In this document: one piece after another, positions 51,280-60,633 of the stretch
Numbering within the stretch: the stretch's first letter is position 1
Layout: the number at the start of each line of letters is the position of its first letter
Assembly (NCBI RefSeq): GCF_020172685.1
Contig: NZ_CP083986.1
Location: forward strand, 3,448,044 to 3,512,043
Reading direction: 5' to 3'
DNA from: [Mycobacterium] nativiensis
GTDB lineage: Bacteria > Actinomycetota > Actinomycetes > Mycobacteriales > Mycobacteriaceae
Length of the DNA: 64,000 nt
Notes under the pieces: model-generated
Told to the model about the DNA's origin: nothing
The model's database searches: none
Seen by the model: the letters and a program-made list of their open reading frames with translations, nothing else
Program-made: the position numbers and the translations under genes

Positions 51280-52548
51280 GTGAAATCGCTCGACGAGCTC
51301 AGCGCCGATCTGAGCTTCACCACCGCCAAAGCCGGAGCCGAGCGCACGGTGACGTTCCTGCCGGAACCGCCACGCGCACAACGCCGTTACACGGTGATCT
51401 CGGTGGACGACCACATCGTCGAACCTCCGGACACCTTCGAAGGCCGTGTCCCGCACAGACTGGCCGACCGGGCGCCGAGAGTGGTGGAGACCGACGAGGG
51501 CGGCCAGACCTGGATCTACGACGGGCAATCGCTGCCCAACGTCGGGTTCAACGCCGTCGTCGGCCGCCCGGTGTCGGAGTACGGGTTCGAGCCCGCCCGG
51601 TTCGACGAGATGCGGCGCGGCGCCTGGGACATTCACGAACGCATCAAGGACATGGACCTCAACGGCGTCTACGCCTCGCTAAACTTCCCCTCGTTCCTGC
51701 CCGGATTCGCCGGTCAGCGTTTGCAGTTGACGACCAAGGACCGCGACCTCGCGCTCGCGTCGGTGCGCGCCTGGAACGACTGGCACCACGAAGTCTGGGC
51801 CGGCTCGTACCCGGACCGCATCATCGGATGCCAGCTGCCGTGGCTGCTGGACCCGGAGCTGGCGGCGGACATGATCTACCAGAATGCCGAAAGGGGCTTC
51901 CGCGCGGTCACTTTCAGTGAGAACCCGGCCATGCTGGGGTTGCCGACCATTCACTCGGGCTACTGGGAGCCGATGATCGCCGCGTGTTCCGATACCGGCA
52001 CGGTGATCAATCTGCACATCGGATCGTCGGGCTCGGCGCCGTCGACCACCGACGACGCACCCCCCGATGTGCAGGGCGTGCTGTTCTTCGCCTACGCCAT
52101 CTCGGCCGCGGTGGACTGGCTGTACTCGGGTTTCCCCAGCCGCTACCCCGAGCTGAAGATCTGCCTGTCCGAAGGCGGGATCGGCTGGGTCGCAGGTCTG
52201 CTGGACCGGCTCGACCACATGCTCAGCTACCACGAGATGTACGGAACCTGGAAGGCCCTCGGCGAAACCCTGTCGCCGGCCGAAGTGCTGCAGCGCAACT
52301 TCTGGTTCTGCGCGGTCGAAGACCAGTCGTCGTTCTGCCAGCACGAACGCATCGGCACCGATCACATTCTGCTCGAGGCCGACTACCCGCACTGCGACTC
52401 CACCTGGCCCAACACCCAACGCGTGATCCACGAGGAGATCGGTAACCTGCCGCCGGACGTGATCCGGAAATTCACCTGGGAGAACGCCTCTCGGCTGTAT
52501 CAGCATCCGGTGCCCGAGGCCGTTCAGCGCGATCCGGATGCGTTCTAG
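51280..52548 (+). CDS. Amidohydrolase-family protein (ACMSD-like)
   Basis: 422 residues of the amidohydrolase-2 group. Metal and active-site regions: SVDDHIVEPP near residue 41, INLHIGSSG (about 245), LSEGGIGW (about 290) and LEADYPHCDSTWP (about 365). Relatives decarboxylate aromatic or muconate-like acids or hydrolyse C-C and C-N bonds; mycobacteria have many uncharacterised copies. GTG start. It is two bases upstream of the dehydrogenase gene, in the same operon. Confidence 0.85.
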   Translation: MKSLDELSADLSFTTAKAGAERTVTFLPEPPRAQRRYTVISVDDHIVEPPDTFEGRVPHRLADRAPRVVETDEGGQTWIYDGQSLPNVGFNAVVGRPVSEYGFEPARFDEMRRGAWDIHERIKDMDLNGVYASLNFPSFLPGFAGQRLQLTTKDRDLALASVRAWNDWHHEVWAGSYPDRIIGCQLPWLLDPELAADMIYQNAERGFRAVTFSENPAMLGLPTIHSGYWEPMIAACSDTGTVINLHIGSSGSAPSTTDDAPPDVQGVLFFAYAISAAVDWLYSGFPSRYPELKICLSEGGIGWVAGLLDRLDHMLSYHEMYGTWKALGETLSPAEVLQRNFWFCAVEDQSSFCQHERIGTDHILLEADYPHCDSTWPNTQRVIHEEIGNLPPDVIRKFTWENASRLYQHPVPEAVQRDPDAF

Positions 52549-52550
52549 AG

Positions 52551-53516
52551 ATGGCCGCACCCGCTCCGCTGCGCGTCGCGGTGCTCGATGACTACCAGGG
52601 CATCGCCGAGGCCGTGGACTGGTCAGCGATTCCGCGCCCCGTCGACCTGCTGGCCATCCGCGAGCACGTTGCCCCCGGCGATGACCTGGTCGCACGCCTG
52701 GCCGATCGTGAGGTGGTGGTCGCGATGCGCGAGCGCACCCCGATCGACGCCGATCTGCTGGCCCGGCTGCCCGCGTTGAAGCTGTTGGTCACCACCGGCC
52801 CGTTCAACGCCGCGATCGACGTGGCGGCCGCGCACCGGCTCGGGATCACGGTGTGCGGAACCGGCGGGATCATCACGCCGACGGTCGAACTGACCTGGGC
52901 GCTGATCCACGCGCTGCAGCGGCACCTGATCGCCGAGGATGCGGCGTTGCGCGCCGGCAACTGGCAGACGACCGTGGGGGCCGATCTGGCGGGGGCCACG
53001 CTGGGGCTGGTCGGACTGGGCCGCATCGGCCGGCTGGTGGCCGCGGTGGGGCACGCCTTCGGCATGCGGGTGGCTGCGTGGAGCCCGAACCTCACCGCGG
53101 AGCGGGCTGAGCAAGCCCACGCCGAGCTGCTCGACCGGCGCGGCCTGTTCGCGGCCGCGGACGTGGTGTCGCTGCACCTGGTGCTCTCCGAGACCACCCG
53201 GGGCGTCGTCGGCCGCGACGAGCTCGCCGCGATGAAACCCAGTGCCATCCTGGTCAACACCTCCCGCGGTGGCTTGGTCGACGAGGAGGCGCTGGTCGAG
53301 GCACTGCGCTCGAAGCGGATCCGCGGCGCCGGACTCGACGTCTACAGCGCCGAGCCGCTGCCGGCCGGGCACCCGTTGACGAGCCTGCCCAACACCGTGC
53401 TCACGCCGCACCTGGGCTATGTCACCGAAAATTGCATGAACCGGTTCTACCGGGACATCGTCGACGACATCGCCGCCTACTGTGCGGGTACTCCGCGACG
53501 GCTTGTGACGGGTTGA
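52551..53516 (+). CDS. D-isomer-specific 2-hydroxyacid dehydrogenase
   Basis: 321 residues. The NAD motif is GLVGLGRIGRLVA (about 155), with catalytic Arg in VNTSRGGLVDE, Glu in DVYSAEPL and His in LTPHLGYVTE. It reduces a 2-oxo acid or oxidises the D-hydroxy acid. It closes the aldolase-amidohydrolase operon, consistent with processing of a cleaved hydroxy-acid product. A strong bidirectional terminator follows. Confidence 0.92.
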   Translation: MAAPAPLRVAVLDDYQGIAEAVDWSAIPRPVDLLAIREHVAPGDDLVARLADREVVVAMRERTPIDADLLARLPALKLLVTTGPFNAAIDVAAAHRLGITVCGTGGIITPTVELTWALIHALQRHLIAEDAALRAGNWQTTVGADLAGATLGLVGLGRIGRLVAAVGHAFGMRVAAWSPNLTAERAEQAHAELLDRRGLFAAADVVSLHLVLSETTRGVVGRDELAAMKPSAILVNTSRGGLVDEEALVEALRSKRIRGAGLDVYSAEPLPAGHPLTSLPNTVLTPHLGYVTENCMNRFYRDIVDDIAAYCAGTPRRLVTG

Positions 53517-53640
53517 TCGAGTACCGGACATTTCGCCTCGAATAGCAATGTCCTCAAACGGCGACAATACATATGCGGCATCAGGTGGATAACAATTCGA
53601 TAGAAATGACAGAATTAATCAAACCACGAATATCCACACG

Positions 53641-53680
53641 AAAGAGGGGCCCACGGACAGTTGTCCGCGGGCCCCTCTTT
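53641..53680. terminator. Strong bidirectional intrinsic terminator
   Basis: aaagaggggcccacggaca pairs with its near-complement (53662-53680) with one mismatch and a 2-nt loop. It is flanked by A-run and T-run ends (cccctcttt). It separates the catabolic operon from the convergent Pro-rich protein gene and should stop both transcripts. Confidence 0.88.
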
Positions 53681-53690
53681 GTGGAAGCTG

Positions 53691-54146
53691 TTATTTCGTT
53701 CCGCCGGCCAGCCCGATGGGTGCGCCGATAACGTCTGTCGCCAGACCCGCCACAGGACTCGCCGCGGCGGCACCGGCTGGACCGGGGGCCACGAAGGGCA
53801 CCGGTGGTGGCGCGCCGGGGATCGGTGGGATCGGGGCGATCGGCACCGGCGGCACCGGCCCCGGAGGAAGCCCCACGGGCACCACAGGGCCTGCCAGGGT
53901 GGTCAGATCAGCTACCGCAGGCCCACACGGGACCCCTGCAGCTGCCCCAGTGGCGCCGACAAGCGTGGCGTCGGCCCCGGCCGGACCCACGAACGAGGCC
54001 AGGCCCCCGTTACACACCGGCCCGCCCACCGGCAACGGCGCCATCGAGAATGGCGCAGCTGCCGCACTGGCGCTGAAAATCAGCGCACTTGCACAAAAGC
54101 CAATACCGGCGAATATCGCGATACCGGGTCTCCCGAGGCTCTTCAA
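53691..54146 (-). CDS. Small secreted Pro/Gly/Ala-rich protein
   Basis: 151 residues. The signal peptide is KSLGRPGIAIFAGIGFCASA (residues 2-21) plus a hydrophobic run ending SASAAAA, followed by a low-complexity mature part with GLPPGPVPPVPIAPIPPIP and two cysteines (VCNGG, VPCGP) that may form a disulfide. No enzymatic domain; a cell-wall or secreted role is inferred. TTG 54146 is chosen because ggag lies seven bases upstream and it places the signal peptide at the N-terminus; a longer frame from GTG 54215 is less likely. Confidence 0.65.
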   Translation of the reverse strand: MKSLGRPGIAIFAGIGFCASALIFSASAAAAPFSMAPLPVGGPVCNGGLASFVGPAGADATLVGATGAAAGVPCGPAVADLTTLAGPVVPVGLPPGPVPPVPIAPIPPIPGAPPPVPFVAPGPAGAAAASPVAGLATDVIGAPIGLAGGTK

Positions 54147-54365
54147 CGCAAACTCCGATGTTAGTATCCAGCCCCCCGGACACGCAGTTCTTCGACTGCG
54201 AAAGAACCGTATCACAGCGCTGTAAGTAACTCGGAACGCAATTTAATTCGTTACCGGACCGATGCGGATCGGCCACGTCGGCCCTGCGTCCGCCGAACGA
54301 CCTGCCGAACTTCTGCAAGTCGGTTCCACAGCACCCGAAAGACAATCAGGTACTCACAAAATGAG

Positions 54366-54438
54366 TGGAGCTAAGGGGACTCGAACCCCTGACCCCCACA
54401 CTGCCAGTGTGGTGCGCTACCAGCTGCGCCATAGCCCC
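54366..54438 (-). tRNA. tRNA-Ala (GGC anticodon)
   Basis: A full 73-nt cloverleaf on the minus strand. The acceptor ggggcta pairs with tagctcc (one G-U), the D-arm contains agctggta, the anticodon stem ccaca/tgtgg encloses loop ctggcag giving anticodon GGC, and the T-arm is ggggttcgagtcccc. CCA is not encoded. It reads alanine GCC/GCU codons. Confidence 0.95.
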
Positions 54439-54511
54439 GCGATGTCGTGCTCATCGAAGCTACACCACCGCTATGCCCAGGCTCAAAACACCTGGTCGTT
54501 GTGACCGCCGA

Positions 54512-54961
54512 TCAGGCCGGATGCTGGTTCTGGTGCTGCCCGTAGGGCACCGCGTCGACCAGCGTGACCGTCACGTTCGCGCCACTGGGCACCTGGTAGG
54601 TGCGCTGCTCACCGCGTCGGGCACCGGTGATCGCCTTGCCGAGCGGCGACTGCGGCGAGTACACCTCCATCCCGCTCTGGTCGTCGTCGCGCACACCGAG
54701 CAGGAACGTCTCGCTGTCCCCGTCGTCGTAGCGGACCGTGAGCACCATGCCGGGCTCGGCGACGCCGTCGTCCGGCGGATCCTCGCCCACCACCGCGACC
54801 GCCAGCAGGTCGTGGATCTGGTGAATCCGAGCCTGCCGGGACTGCTGTTCGCTGATGTCCTCGGTGCCCGAGCCCAGATGCGGCTCAGACAGTTCCTCCA
54901 GCTCGGCCAGCAGCCGATCCTTGGTTTGCTGTGTCATCCAGACACCTTGCGAATCAGCCAT
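54512..54961 (-). CDS. GreA/GreB-like transcription factor
   Basis: 149 residues. The C-terminal FKBP-like domain is recognisable (SPLGKAITGARRGEQRTYQVPSG). The N-terminal half is helical (LLAELEELSE...QARIHQIHDLLA) as in the Gre coiled-coil, but it is short and lacks the usual acidic-tip pattern, so it may bind RNA polymerase without classic cleavage activity. ATG 54961 follows aaggag. It could be a second Gre-type regulator besides the housekeeping GreA. Confidence 0.8.
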   Translation of the reverse strand: MADSQGVWMTQQTKDRLLAELEELSEPHLGSGTEDISEQQSRQARIHQIHDLLAVAVVGEDPPDDGVAEPGMVLTVRYDDGDSETFLLGVRDDDQSGMEVYSPQSPLGKAITGARRGEQRTYQVPSGANVTVTLVDAVPYGQHQNQHPA

Positions 54962-55011
54962 CGACAATCTCCTTTACAACAGAACTGCTCGGATACCTAC
55001 GGCGGGGCCAG

Positions 55012-56268
55012 TCAGCGCAACGGATCGAGTTCACGCAACACGGCGGACTGTTTGCCGGTTGTGATCTGCTCGGCCAGCAACCGACCTGTCACCGGGCCGT
55101 GCGTCAGCCCCCACATACCGTGCCCGCCCGCGACGTAAACCGTACGCGGGCACACCTCTCCCACCACCGGCCGCCCGTCGGGGCTGACCGGGCGCGGGCC
55201 CACCCACACGTCGGTGCGCTCATCCCAGCGCACACCGTCGAGCAGCGGGCGGGTCGCCGCCACGATCGCATCGACCCGCGCCGGAACGATCGGGCCGTCC
55301 GGATCACCGAACTCCATGGTGCCGGCGACCCGCAGCTTGGCGTTCAACGGTGTACAGGCCACCCGGGCGTCGGGCAGGTAGATCGGGCCGGTGACGGGTC
55401 CGTCCACCGGCACCGTGAAGGAATAGCCACGGCCGGCCCGTACCGGCACCCGCACCCAGCGGTCCGCGAGCCGAGACAGCCAGGCGCCGTTGGCTATTAC
55501 CGCCGCCGCAGCGGTCAACTTCGTACCGTCGGACCCCGTCACCGTGGCACCGGCGTCGGCCGGCGACACGTCGATCACGTCCATGGTGTGCAACGCGGCG
55601 CCGCGCTCCACCACCGCGCGTCCCAGCGCGGTCACGAACCGGCCGGGGTCCAGGAACCGTTGGTCGTCGATCTGGACCGCGGCGGCCACCGCGGCCGATG
55701 CCAGCGGCACCCGTTCCCGCAGTGCCGCGCCGGTCAGTTCGGTGCCGAACACCGGTCGGCCGGCCTCGGAGAACCGCCGGAGCTCGTCGAGCAGCCGCTC
55801 GGCGTCAGCCGAGGTGCGGAAGATCGCGGTGATGGGAGCGTCGGTCACCGGGGCGTCCACCCCGTTGGCCACCAGCACGTCGTAGGTCTCGATGCATTCG
55901 GCGCTCAGCGGCGCGTTCGCCCGCACCGCGCGGCGCCACGCCGACGGGCGGCTGTTGGCGGCGAACCGCGCCAGGAACGCCCACAGGGCCGGGCCCGAAT
56001 TCAACGGAACCTGCAGCGGCGCGGTCCGGCTGAGCAGTGACCGCAGTCCGAAGCGCAAATTGGCGGGCTCGTTGAGGGGAATGGCCAGCGCCGGGGAGAT
56101 CCAGCCGGCATTGCCCCATGAGGAACCGGCCGCCACCCCGGTGCGGTCGACGACTGTGACCTCAACACCGCGCTCCTGCAGGAACCAGGCGGTCGACAAC
56201 CCGACGATGCCGGCGCCCACCACGATCACCGACCGTGGTGCGCCGTCGATCCGGTCGCGGACACCCAT
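55012..56268 (-). CDS. FAD-dependent D-amino-acid dehydrogenase (DadA-like)
   Basis: 418 residues. The FAD Rossmann motif VVGAGIVGLSTAW is near residue 15, DRTGVAAGSSWGNAGWISP follows, and the C-terminal GGHGMWGLTHGPVTGRLLAEQI closes the fold, as in DadA/glycine-oxidase family enzymes. It probably oxidises a D-amino acid to a 2-oxo acid, passing electrons to quinone. ATG 56268 was chosen over the longer frame. It lies 59 bp downstream of a PucR gene on the same strand, its probable regulator. Confidence 0.87.
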   Translation of the reverse strand: MGVRDRIDGAPRSVIVVGAGIVGLSTAWFLQERGVEVTVVDRTGVAAGSSWGNAGWISPALAIPLNEPANLRFGLRSLLSRTAPLQVPLNSGPALWAFLARFAANSRPSAWRRAVRANAPLSAECIETYDVLVANGVDAPVTDAPITAIFRTSADAERLLDELRRFSEAGRPVFGTELTGAALRERVPLASAAVAAAVQIDDQRFLDPGRFVTALGRAVVERGAALHTMDVIDVSPADAGATVTGSDGTKLTAAAAVIANGAWLSRLADRWVRVPVRAGRGYSFTVPVDGPVTGPIYLPDARVACTPLNAKLRVAGTMEFGDPDGPIVPARVDAIVAATRPLLDGVRWDERTDVWVGPRPVSPDGRPVVGEVCPRTVYVAGGHGMWGLTHGPVTGRLLAEQITTGKQSAVLRELDPLR

Positions 56269-56327
56269 CACTCCATGATGCGGCTGTCGTGCAAAACCCG
56301 GCTTGACCGATTCACACAACGGCGACG

Positions 56328-57878
56328 TCAGTGTTTGTCGAGTTTCGACATGTCACCCGCTGCGAGCTCGATCATTGCCGCGAAACGGGTGCGGGGATCG
56401 TCCAGGCCCAGCGGTGTCACCTCGGCCATCTTGCGCAGCCGGTAGCGCATCGTGTTCTCGTGTACACCCAGCTGCTCGGCGGCCTGTGCCAGATCCCCCT
56501 GGGCGTCCAGCCAGGCCCGCAGGGTGGCCATGTACGGGGTGCCGTGTGCCGCGTCGTGGTGGCGCAGTTCGGCGACCGGCCCGCGGACCGGTACCCGACC
56601 GGATCGCGCCGCGGTGTGCAGCCGCCACAGCACGATCCGGTCCCAGGACTCGTCGTAGGCCGGCGGCTGGTCGTCTGGCGCCCCGGCTTCGTGCAGCGCC
56701 AGGCATTCCTCGGCTTCGCGGCGCGCCGCGGTCAGCTCCGCCACCTCGGCGACCGCACTGATCCCTGCCAGCACGCTGGCCTGCTGCGGCAGCGCCGAGC
56801 ACAGTCCGCCCACCCATTGCCGGGCCGCTGCCGCATCCTCGGCGGGCAGCAGCGTGTACACGGTGTTGGCGGCCAGCGCGCTGCGTCCGGGACGCGACCA
56901 GCCGAACCCGGTTGTGCCGGCTTCGAAGGCCAACAGCAGCCCGGCGTGCGGCTGGGTTGCGATCCTGGTTCGTACGGCGATCACCCGCAGCGGCGTGGGC
57001 GGCAGACCCAACCGAGCCAGCAGGGCCGCCGCGTCGGCAAAGTCAATGCCACCGTCCAGCAGCCGGGTCACCCACTCGGATTCGACCTGGCGTTCCAGAT
57101 CCGCGCTGGCGCGGGACCGCAGCAGATGCAGGGCCACCGTGCGGGCGCCGTCGGCGAGGGCGGTCAACCGCCGCCCACTCAGCGGCGACAGGCAGGCCAC
57201 CCACACCGCACCGAGCAGTTCCCGGCCGGTCCGCACCGCCACCACCATCCGACCGGTCAGGCCGTGCTCGGGGTCGGGAGCGACGAACAACGGCTCGTCG
57301 TGCATCTCCAAATATGTTAGTACCCCACGCTTTTCGAATAATTCCCGTAGTGTCCCGGACTCCTGCCGGTTCAGGATCGTCGCCGAGCGTGCCGGATCGG
57401 CGTGCCGCTGGCCGCGCGAATAGGACAGCAGCCGACCCAGCTGGTCCTCGATGGTGACCGCTCCCCCGACCGCATCGGCGAGGCTGTCGGCCACCGCGAA
57501 TAAATCTGTTGGGCCGCGGCCGGATTCGGTCTCCCTGCCCTCGAGCACCAACCCGTAGACGACCGCGGCCAATTCGCTCCAGGACACCGCGGGGTCCACC
57601 ACCAGCACGGCCAGGGACTCGCCCTCTCCGGCGAATGCGGTCTTGTCTTCGACGCCGCGCACCAATACGGCGACCGCCTTGGCCGCCACCGCCCAGCGCA
57701 CCGCCTCCTTTACCGAGCGGGCACCGACGGCCAGCAGTACATCGCCGACGGCGGCACGTTCACCCGTCGCCTCGTGCATCACCACGCTGCTCAGCGGCGT
57801 CGTCCGCGGGACGGAACAGAACCGAAGGCGAACCCCGTAGCTGCCCACCACGTTGACCAGTCGGTCCAGCGTCACCAT
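56328..57878 (-). CDS. PucR-family transcriptional regulator
   Basis: 516 residues. The N-terminal PucR domain ([16 protein letters not shown] ... GDVLLAVGARSVKEAVRW) is followed by a GAF/GGDEF-like centre and the C-terminal helix-turn-helix LAQAAEQLGVHENTMRYRLRKMAEV. The whole N-terminal domain supports ATG 57878, even though that makes the gene overlap the upstream MFS gene by 119 bp; ATG 57779 would cut into the domain. Probable regulator of dadA. Confidence 0.87.
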   Translation of the reverse strand: MVTLDRLVNVVGSYGVRLRFCSVPRTTPLSSVVMHEATGERAAVGDVLLAVGARSVKEAVRWAVAAKAVAVLVRGVEDKTAFAGEGESLAVLVVDPAVSWSELAAVVYGLVLEGRETESGRGPTDLFAVADSLADAVGGAVTIEDQLGRLLSYSRGQRHADPARSATILNRQESGTLRELFEKRGVLTYLEMHDEPLFVAPDPEHGLTGRMVVAVRTGRELLGAVWVACLSPLSGRRLTALADGARTVALHLLRSRASADLERQVESEWVTRLLDGGIDFADAAALLARLGLPPTPLRVIAVRTRIATQPHAGLLLAFEAGTTGFGWSRPGRSALAANTVYTLLPAEDAAAARQWVGGLCSALPQQASVLAGISAVAEVAELTAARREAEECLALHEAGAPDDQPPAYDESWDRIVLWRLHTAARSGRVPVRGPVAELRHHDAAHGTPYMATLRAWLDAQGDLAQAAEQLGVHENTMRYRLRKMAEVTPLGLDDPRTRFAAMIELAAGDMSKLDKH

Positions 57879-59112
57879 CAGCCGAGCCTAGCCACGTCGC
57901 GCCGCCGATCCCGCCGATCGGACTGCGCCCGCGGGTCTCCGGCGCCATCACCCAGGCGGCCGTTGCCACCAGCAGGACGGCGCCGCTGATCACGAATCCC
58001 CACTCGAAGGACAGTCGCTGGGCGATCTGCCCGACCACCAGCGACCCGAAGATGGATCCGAGATCGGCCGTCATCTGATATGTCGCGACCGCCGTGCCGG
58101 CCCGGGCCTGATTGCCGACCAGGTCGGCGATCACGGCCTGCTGCGGCGCCCCGTACATGCCACTGGCCAGCCCACTCAGATACGCCGCGATCAGGAACAC
58201 CGCCAGTGACGAGCTCGCTCCTAGCAGGATGGTCGCACAACCGGAGACCAGCAGCCCGGTGATCAGCGGGCCCCGCCGGCCGATCCGGTCGGACAGGTGG
58301 CCGCTGGGCAGCACCGCGCAGACATTGCCGATCCCGATCGTCGCCAGCGCGAGGCCGGCGAATGCGGGGCCGCGGTCCAGGACCTCGGTGACGAACAACG
58401 GCACCAACGCGACCCGCAGCCCGAACACCGACCAGCCGGTGGCGAAGTTCGACAGCAGCGCCGAGCGATAGGCACGGTGCGTCAGCGCGTCACGCACCGA
58501 CACCGTGGGCCCGGACGAGTCGGCCGGTGCTGCCAGGTGGGAGTGGCGCAGGCTGACGAATACGACGCTGGCGGCCACCAGCAGCACCGAACCGTAGAAC
58601 AGGAACGGCGCCCGGAGGCCGAAACCGGCCGTCAGACTGCCCAATACCGGTCCACCGACGGTCCCCAGCAGGAACGCGGTGGCGAACAGACCAGCGACTC
58701 GCCCGCGCGCATCCGCCGGGCTGACCCGGATCATCAGGCCCACCGCGGCGATGAAGAACATCGTCGAACCGACGCCGCCCAGCGCCCGGAAAACCAGTAA
58801 CTGCCAGTAGGTCTCAACGAAGGCGCAGGCGGTGGTGGACACCGAGACGATCAACAGGCCGCTCACATAGACCCGGCGCTCCCCCACCCGCTGCACCAGC
58901 ACGCCGCTCACCGGCGCGAAGCACAACCGGGTCAGCGCGAACGCCGTGATGAGGAACGTCGTCGCAGAGATGCTCACGCCGAAATGGCGGGCGTAGACCG
59001 GCAATACCGGCGACACCACCCCGTAGCCGAGTGCGATCAAGAAGTTCGCGCTGAGCAGCACCCAGATCTCTCGCGGCAACCGCATTCGGGCGGCGCGCGA
59101 GTCAGAGGTCAC
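57760..59112 (-). CDS. MFS drug/metabolite efflux transporter
   Basis: 450 residues with 12 membrane segments and the DHA1-type pattern: [23 protein letters not shown], then [16 protein letters not shown] after helix 7. The last 60 residues after [11 protein letters not shown] are hydrophilic and lie largely on the reading-frame overlap with the PucR gene (119 bp), which is long for same-strand neighbours. A frameshift near the 3' end or a dispensable tail could explain this. Substrate unknown. Confidence 0.83.
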   Translation of the reverse strand: MTSDSRAARMRLPREIWVLLSANFLIALGYGVVSPVLPVYARHFGVSISATTFLITAFALTRLCFAPVSGVLVQRVGERRVYVSGLLIVSVSTTACAFVETYWQLLVFRALGGVGSTMFFIAAVGLMIRVSPADARGRVAGLFATAFLLGTVGGPVLGSLTAGFGLRAPFLFYGSVLLVAASVVFVSLRHSHLAAPADSSGPTVSVRDALTHRAYRSALLSNFATGWSVFGLRVALVPLFVTEVLDRGPAFAGLALATIGIGNVCAVLPSGHLSDRIGRRGPLITGLLVSGCATILLGASSSLAVFLIAAYLSGLASGMYGAPQQAVIADLVGNQARAGTAVATYQMTADLGSIFGSLVVGQIAQRLSFEWGFVISGAVLLVATAAWVMAPETRGRSPIGGIGGATWLGSADGDAGPTGQRGGQLRGSPSVLFRPADDAAEQRGDARGDG

Positions 59113-59189
59113 CCGATAACCTTAGTCATCGCTCAGGACGGGCGGATCGGCCACGGTCCGTACCAGGCGGCGGAAGGGGGCGCGACGAC

Positions 59190-59588
59190 GTGTCAGCACC
59201 CGACGTCCGTGAGCTGGCCGCGATTTTCGGCGGTGGGGTGCTGGGCGGGTTGGCCCGCGCCGCGCTGGAGACCGTCACGCCGGCGGATCCGACGCAGTGG
59301 CCGTGGGCGACATTCGGCGCCAACATCGTCGGCGCATTCCTGCTGGGCTACTTCACCACGCGATTGCTGGAGCGGCTGCCGATGTCGAGTTATCGGCGGC
59401 CGCTGTTGGGCACCGGATTGTGCGGTGCGCTGACCACCTTCTCCACCATGCAGGTCGAGATCCTGCGGATGCTCGAGCACGGCCGGCCGGGTCTGGCCCT
59501 GGGTTACCTGTCGGCCGGCGTGGCGGTGGGTCTGGCGGCGATCCACCTGGCCACCGCCCTGGTGCGACGGGTGCGGGTGCGCCGATGA
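59190..59588 (+). CDS. crcB: CrcB/Fluc fluoride channel subunit 1
   Basis: 132 residues with four membrane helices. The signature is [22 protein letters not shown] (pore Asn) and [12 protein letters not shown] (the TTFST Phe-box region). Fluc channels export fluoride as dual-topology dimers; paired genes form heterodimers. The GTG start has a ggaaggggg element upstream. It overlaps the second crcB by four bases (ATGA). The order resembles Rv3069-Rv3070. I see no fluoride riboswitch in the upstream 77 bp. Confidence 0.93.
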   Translation: MSAPDVRELAAIFGGGVLGGLARAALETVTPADPTQWPWATFGANIVGAFLLGYFTTRLLERLPMSSYRRPLLGTGLCGALTTFSTMQVEILRMLEHGRPGLALGYLSAGVAVGLAAIHLATALVRRVRVRR

Positions 59589-59950
59589 GCCCGCTGGTGT
59601 GGGTGTGCGTCGGCCTGGCCGGGGGCGTCGGCGCGGTGCTGCGGTTCGTGGTGGACCGCGCCGTGGCACGCCGGGTCGCGTCGGCGTTTCCGGCGGGCAC
59701 CCTGGTGGTGAACCTCAGCGGCGCCGCTGTCCTCGGCCTGATGAGCGGGCTCGTGTTGCCGGCCGAGGTGACTTTGCTGGCCGGCACCGCACTGATCGGT
59801 TCCTACACCACCTTTTCCACCTGGATGCTGGAGACGCATCGGCTGGCTGAGGAGCGCCAGTTCCGCACCGCGGCGGCCAACATCGTCGCCGGGATCGTCC
59901 TGGGCCTGGCCGCCACGGAGCTCGGGCGTTGGGTCGCCGGATCGCTGTGA
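59585..59950 (+). CDS. crcB: CrcB/Fluc fluoride channel subunit 2
   Basis: 121 residues with four helices. [27 protein letters not shown] (pore Asn) and [12 protein letters not shown] are conserved. The ATG overlaps the TGA of the first copy, giving translational coupling suited to one-to-one heterodimer assembly. It is shorter than copy 1 and, by the positive-inside pattern, probably of opposite topology. Confidence 0.93.
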   Translation: MSPLVWVCVGLAGGVGAVLRFVVDRAVARRVASAFPAGTLVVNLSGAAVLGLMSGLVLPAEVTLLAGTALIGSYTTFSTWMLETHRLAEERQFRTAAANIVAGIVLGLAATELGRWVAGSL

Positions 59951-60055
59951 CCCTGGCCATTGCCCCGCCCCGGTAATCTCAACCCGGCGGTTGGCGAAGG
60001 CTCGACGAAGGAGAGGCGAAGCTGGACCGCCGACTCCAAACCCGGAGGCCAGATC

Positions 60056-60091
60056 ATGATGAGTTACCGCGACAACGAGGTTCGACGATGA
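60056..60091 (+). CDS. Possible 11-codon upstream ORF
   Basis: MMSYRDNEVRR begins at ATG 60056 with ggagg eight bases upstream, the best ribosome site in this region, and its TGA overlaps the ATG of the next gene (ATGA). It may feed ribosomes into the membrane-protein gene. It is too short to judge by composition. Confidence 0.4.
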   Translation: MMSYRDNEVRR

Positions 60092-60621
60092 GCGGCGCCG
60101 TGGACACGGCCCGAAGCGCCGGCCCGGACGGAGAACCGCAGCTGCCCGCACTGCTGCGATTGTGGGACCGTCGGGCCGCGTTCAAACCGTTTGCCGTGGC
60201 CGGTGCCGGCGCGATCGTGGCCGGCGGTGTACTGGCCGCAGCCATCGCCGCGCCGGCGCCCACCCGCCACGGCGTCTGGGCGGCCGCCTACCTGGTGCTG
60301 GTGCTGGGGGTCGGCCAGCTGGTGATCGGGGCGGGCCAGGCGTTGCTGCCCGCCGAGCCGCCGACACCGGGCACGGCGGCAGTCACCGCCGCGGCGTTCA
60401 ACGTCTCCGGCGCCGCGATCGTGCTCGGGGTGGTCACCGATCACATCGTGGTGTTCGACGCGGGTTCGGCGCTGCTGCTGGCCGCGCTGGCGAGGTTGCT
60501 CTACGGCGCCCGGCGCAGTGCGCAACGCGGCTGGGCGCTGTGGGCCTACCGGCTGTTCATCACGGCGCTGATCGTGAGCATCCCGATCGGGGCGCTGATC
60601 ACCACCGCCGGCCGAGGCTAG
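60088..60621 (+). CDS. Four-helix membrane protein of unknown function
   Basis: 177 residues with four or five hydrophobic segments (from about 35, 65, 95, 120 and 150), a hydrophilic N-terminus and no recognised domain. It has no ribosome site of its own; the ATG overlaps the stop of a short upstream ORF with a good one. It follows the crcB pair by 137 bp and is convergent with the DUF488 gene. Function is not predicted. Confidence 0.7.
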   Translation: MSGAVDTARSAGPDGEPQLPALLRLWDRRAAFKPFAVAGAGAIVAGGVLAAAIAAPAPTRHGVWAAAYLVLVLGVGQLVIGAGQALLPAEPPTPGTAAVTAAAFNVSGAAIVLGVVTDHIVVFDAGSALLLAALARLLYGARRSAQRGWALWAYRLFITALIVSIPIGALITTAGRG

Positions 60622-60633
60622 GCCGGCACTCCG

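Noticed and set aside
59113..59189. Fluoride riboswitch upstream of crcB
   Set aside because: The expected crcB-motif core is not visible in the 77 bp before the start; no claim made.
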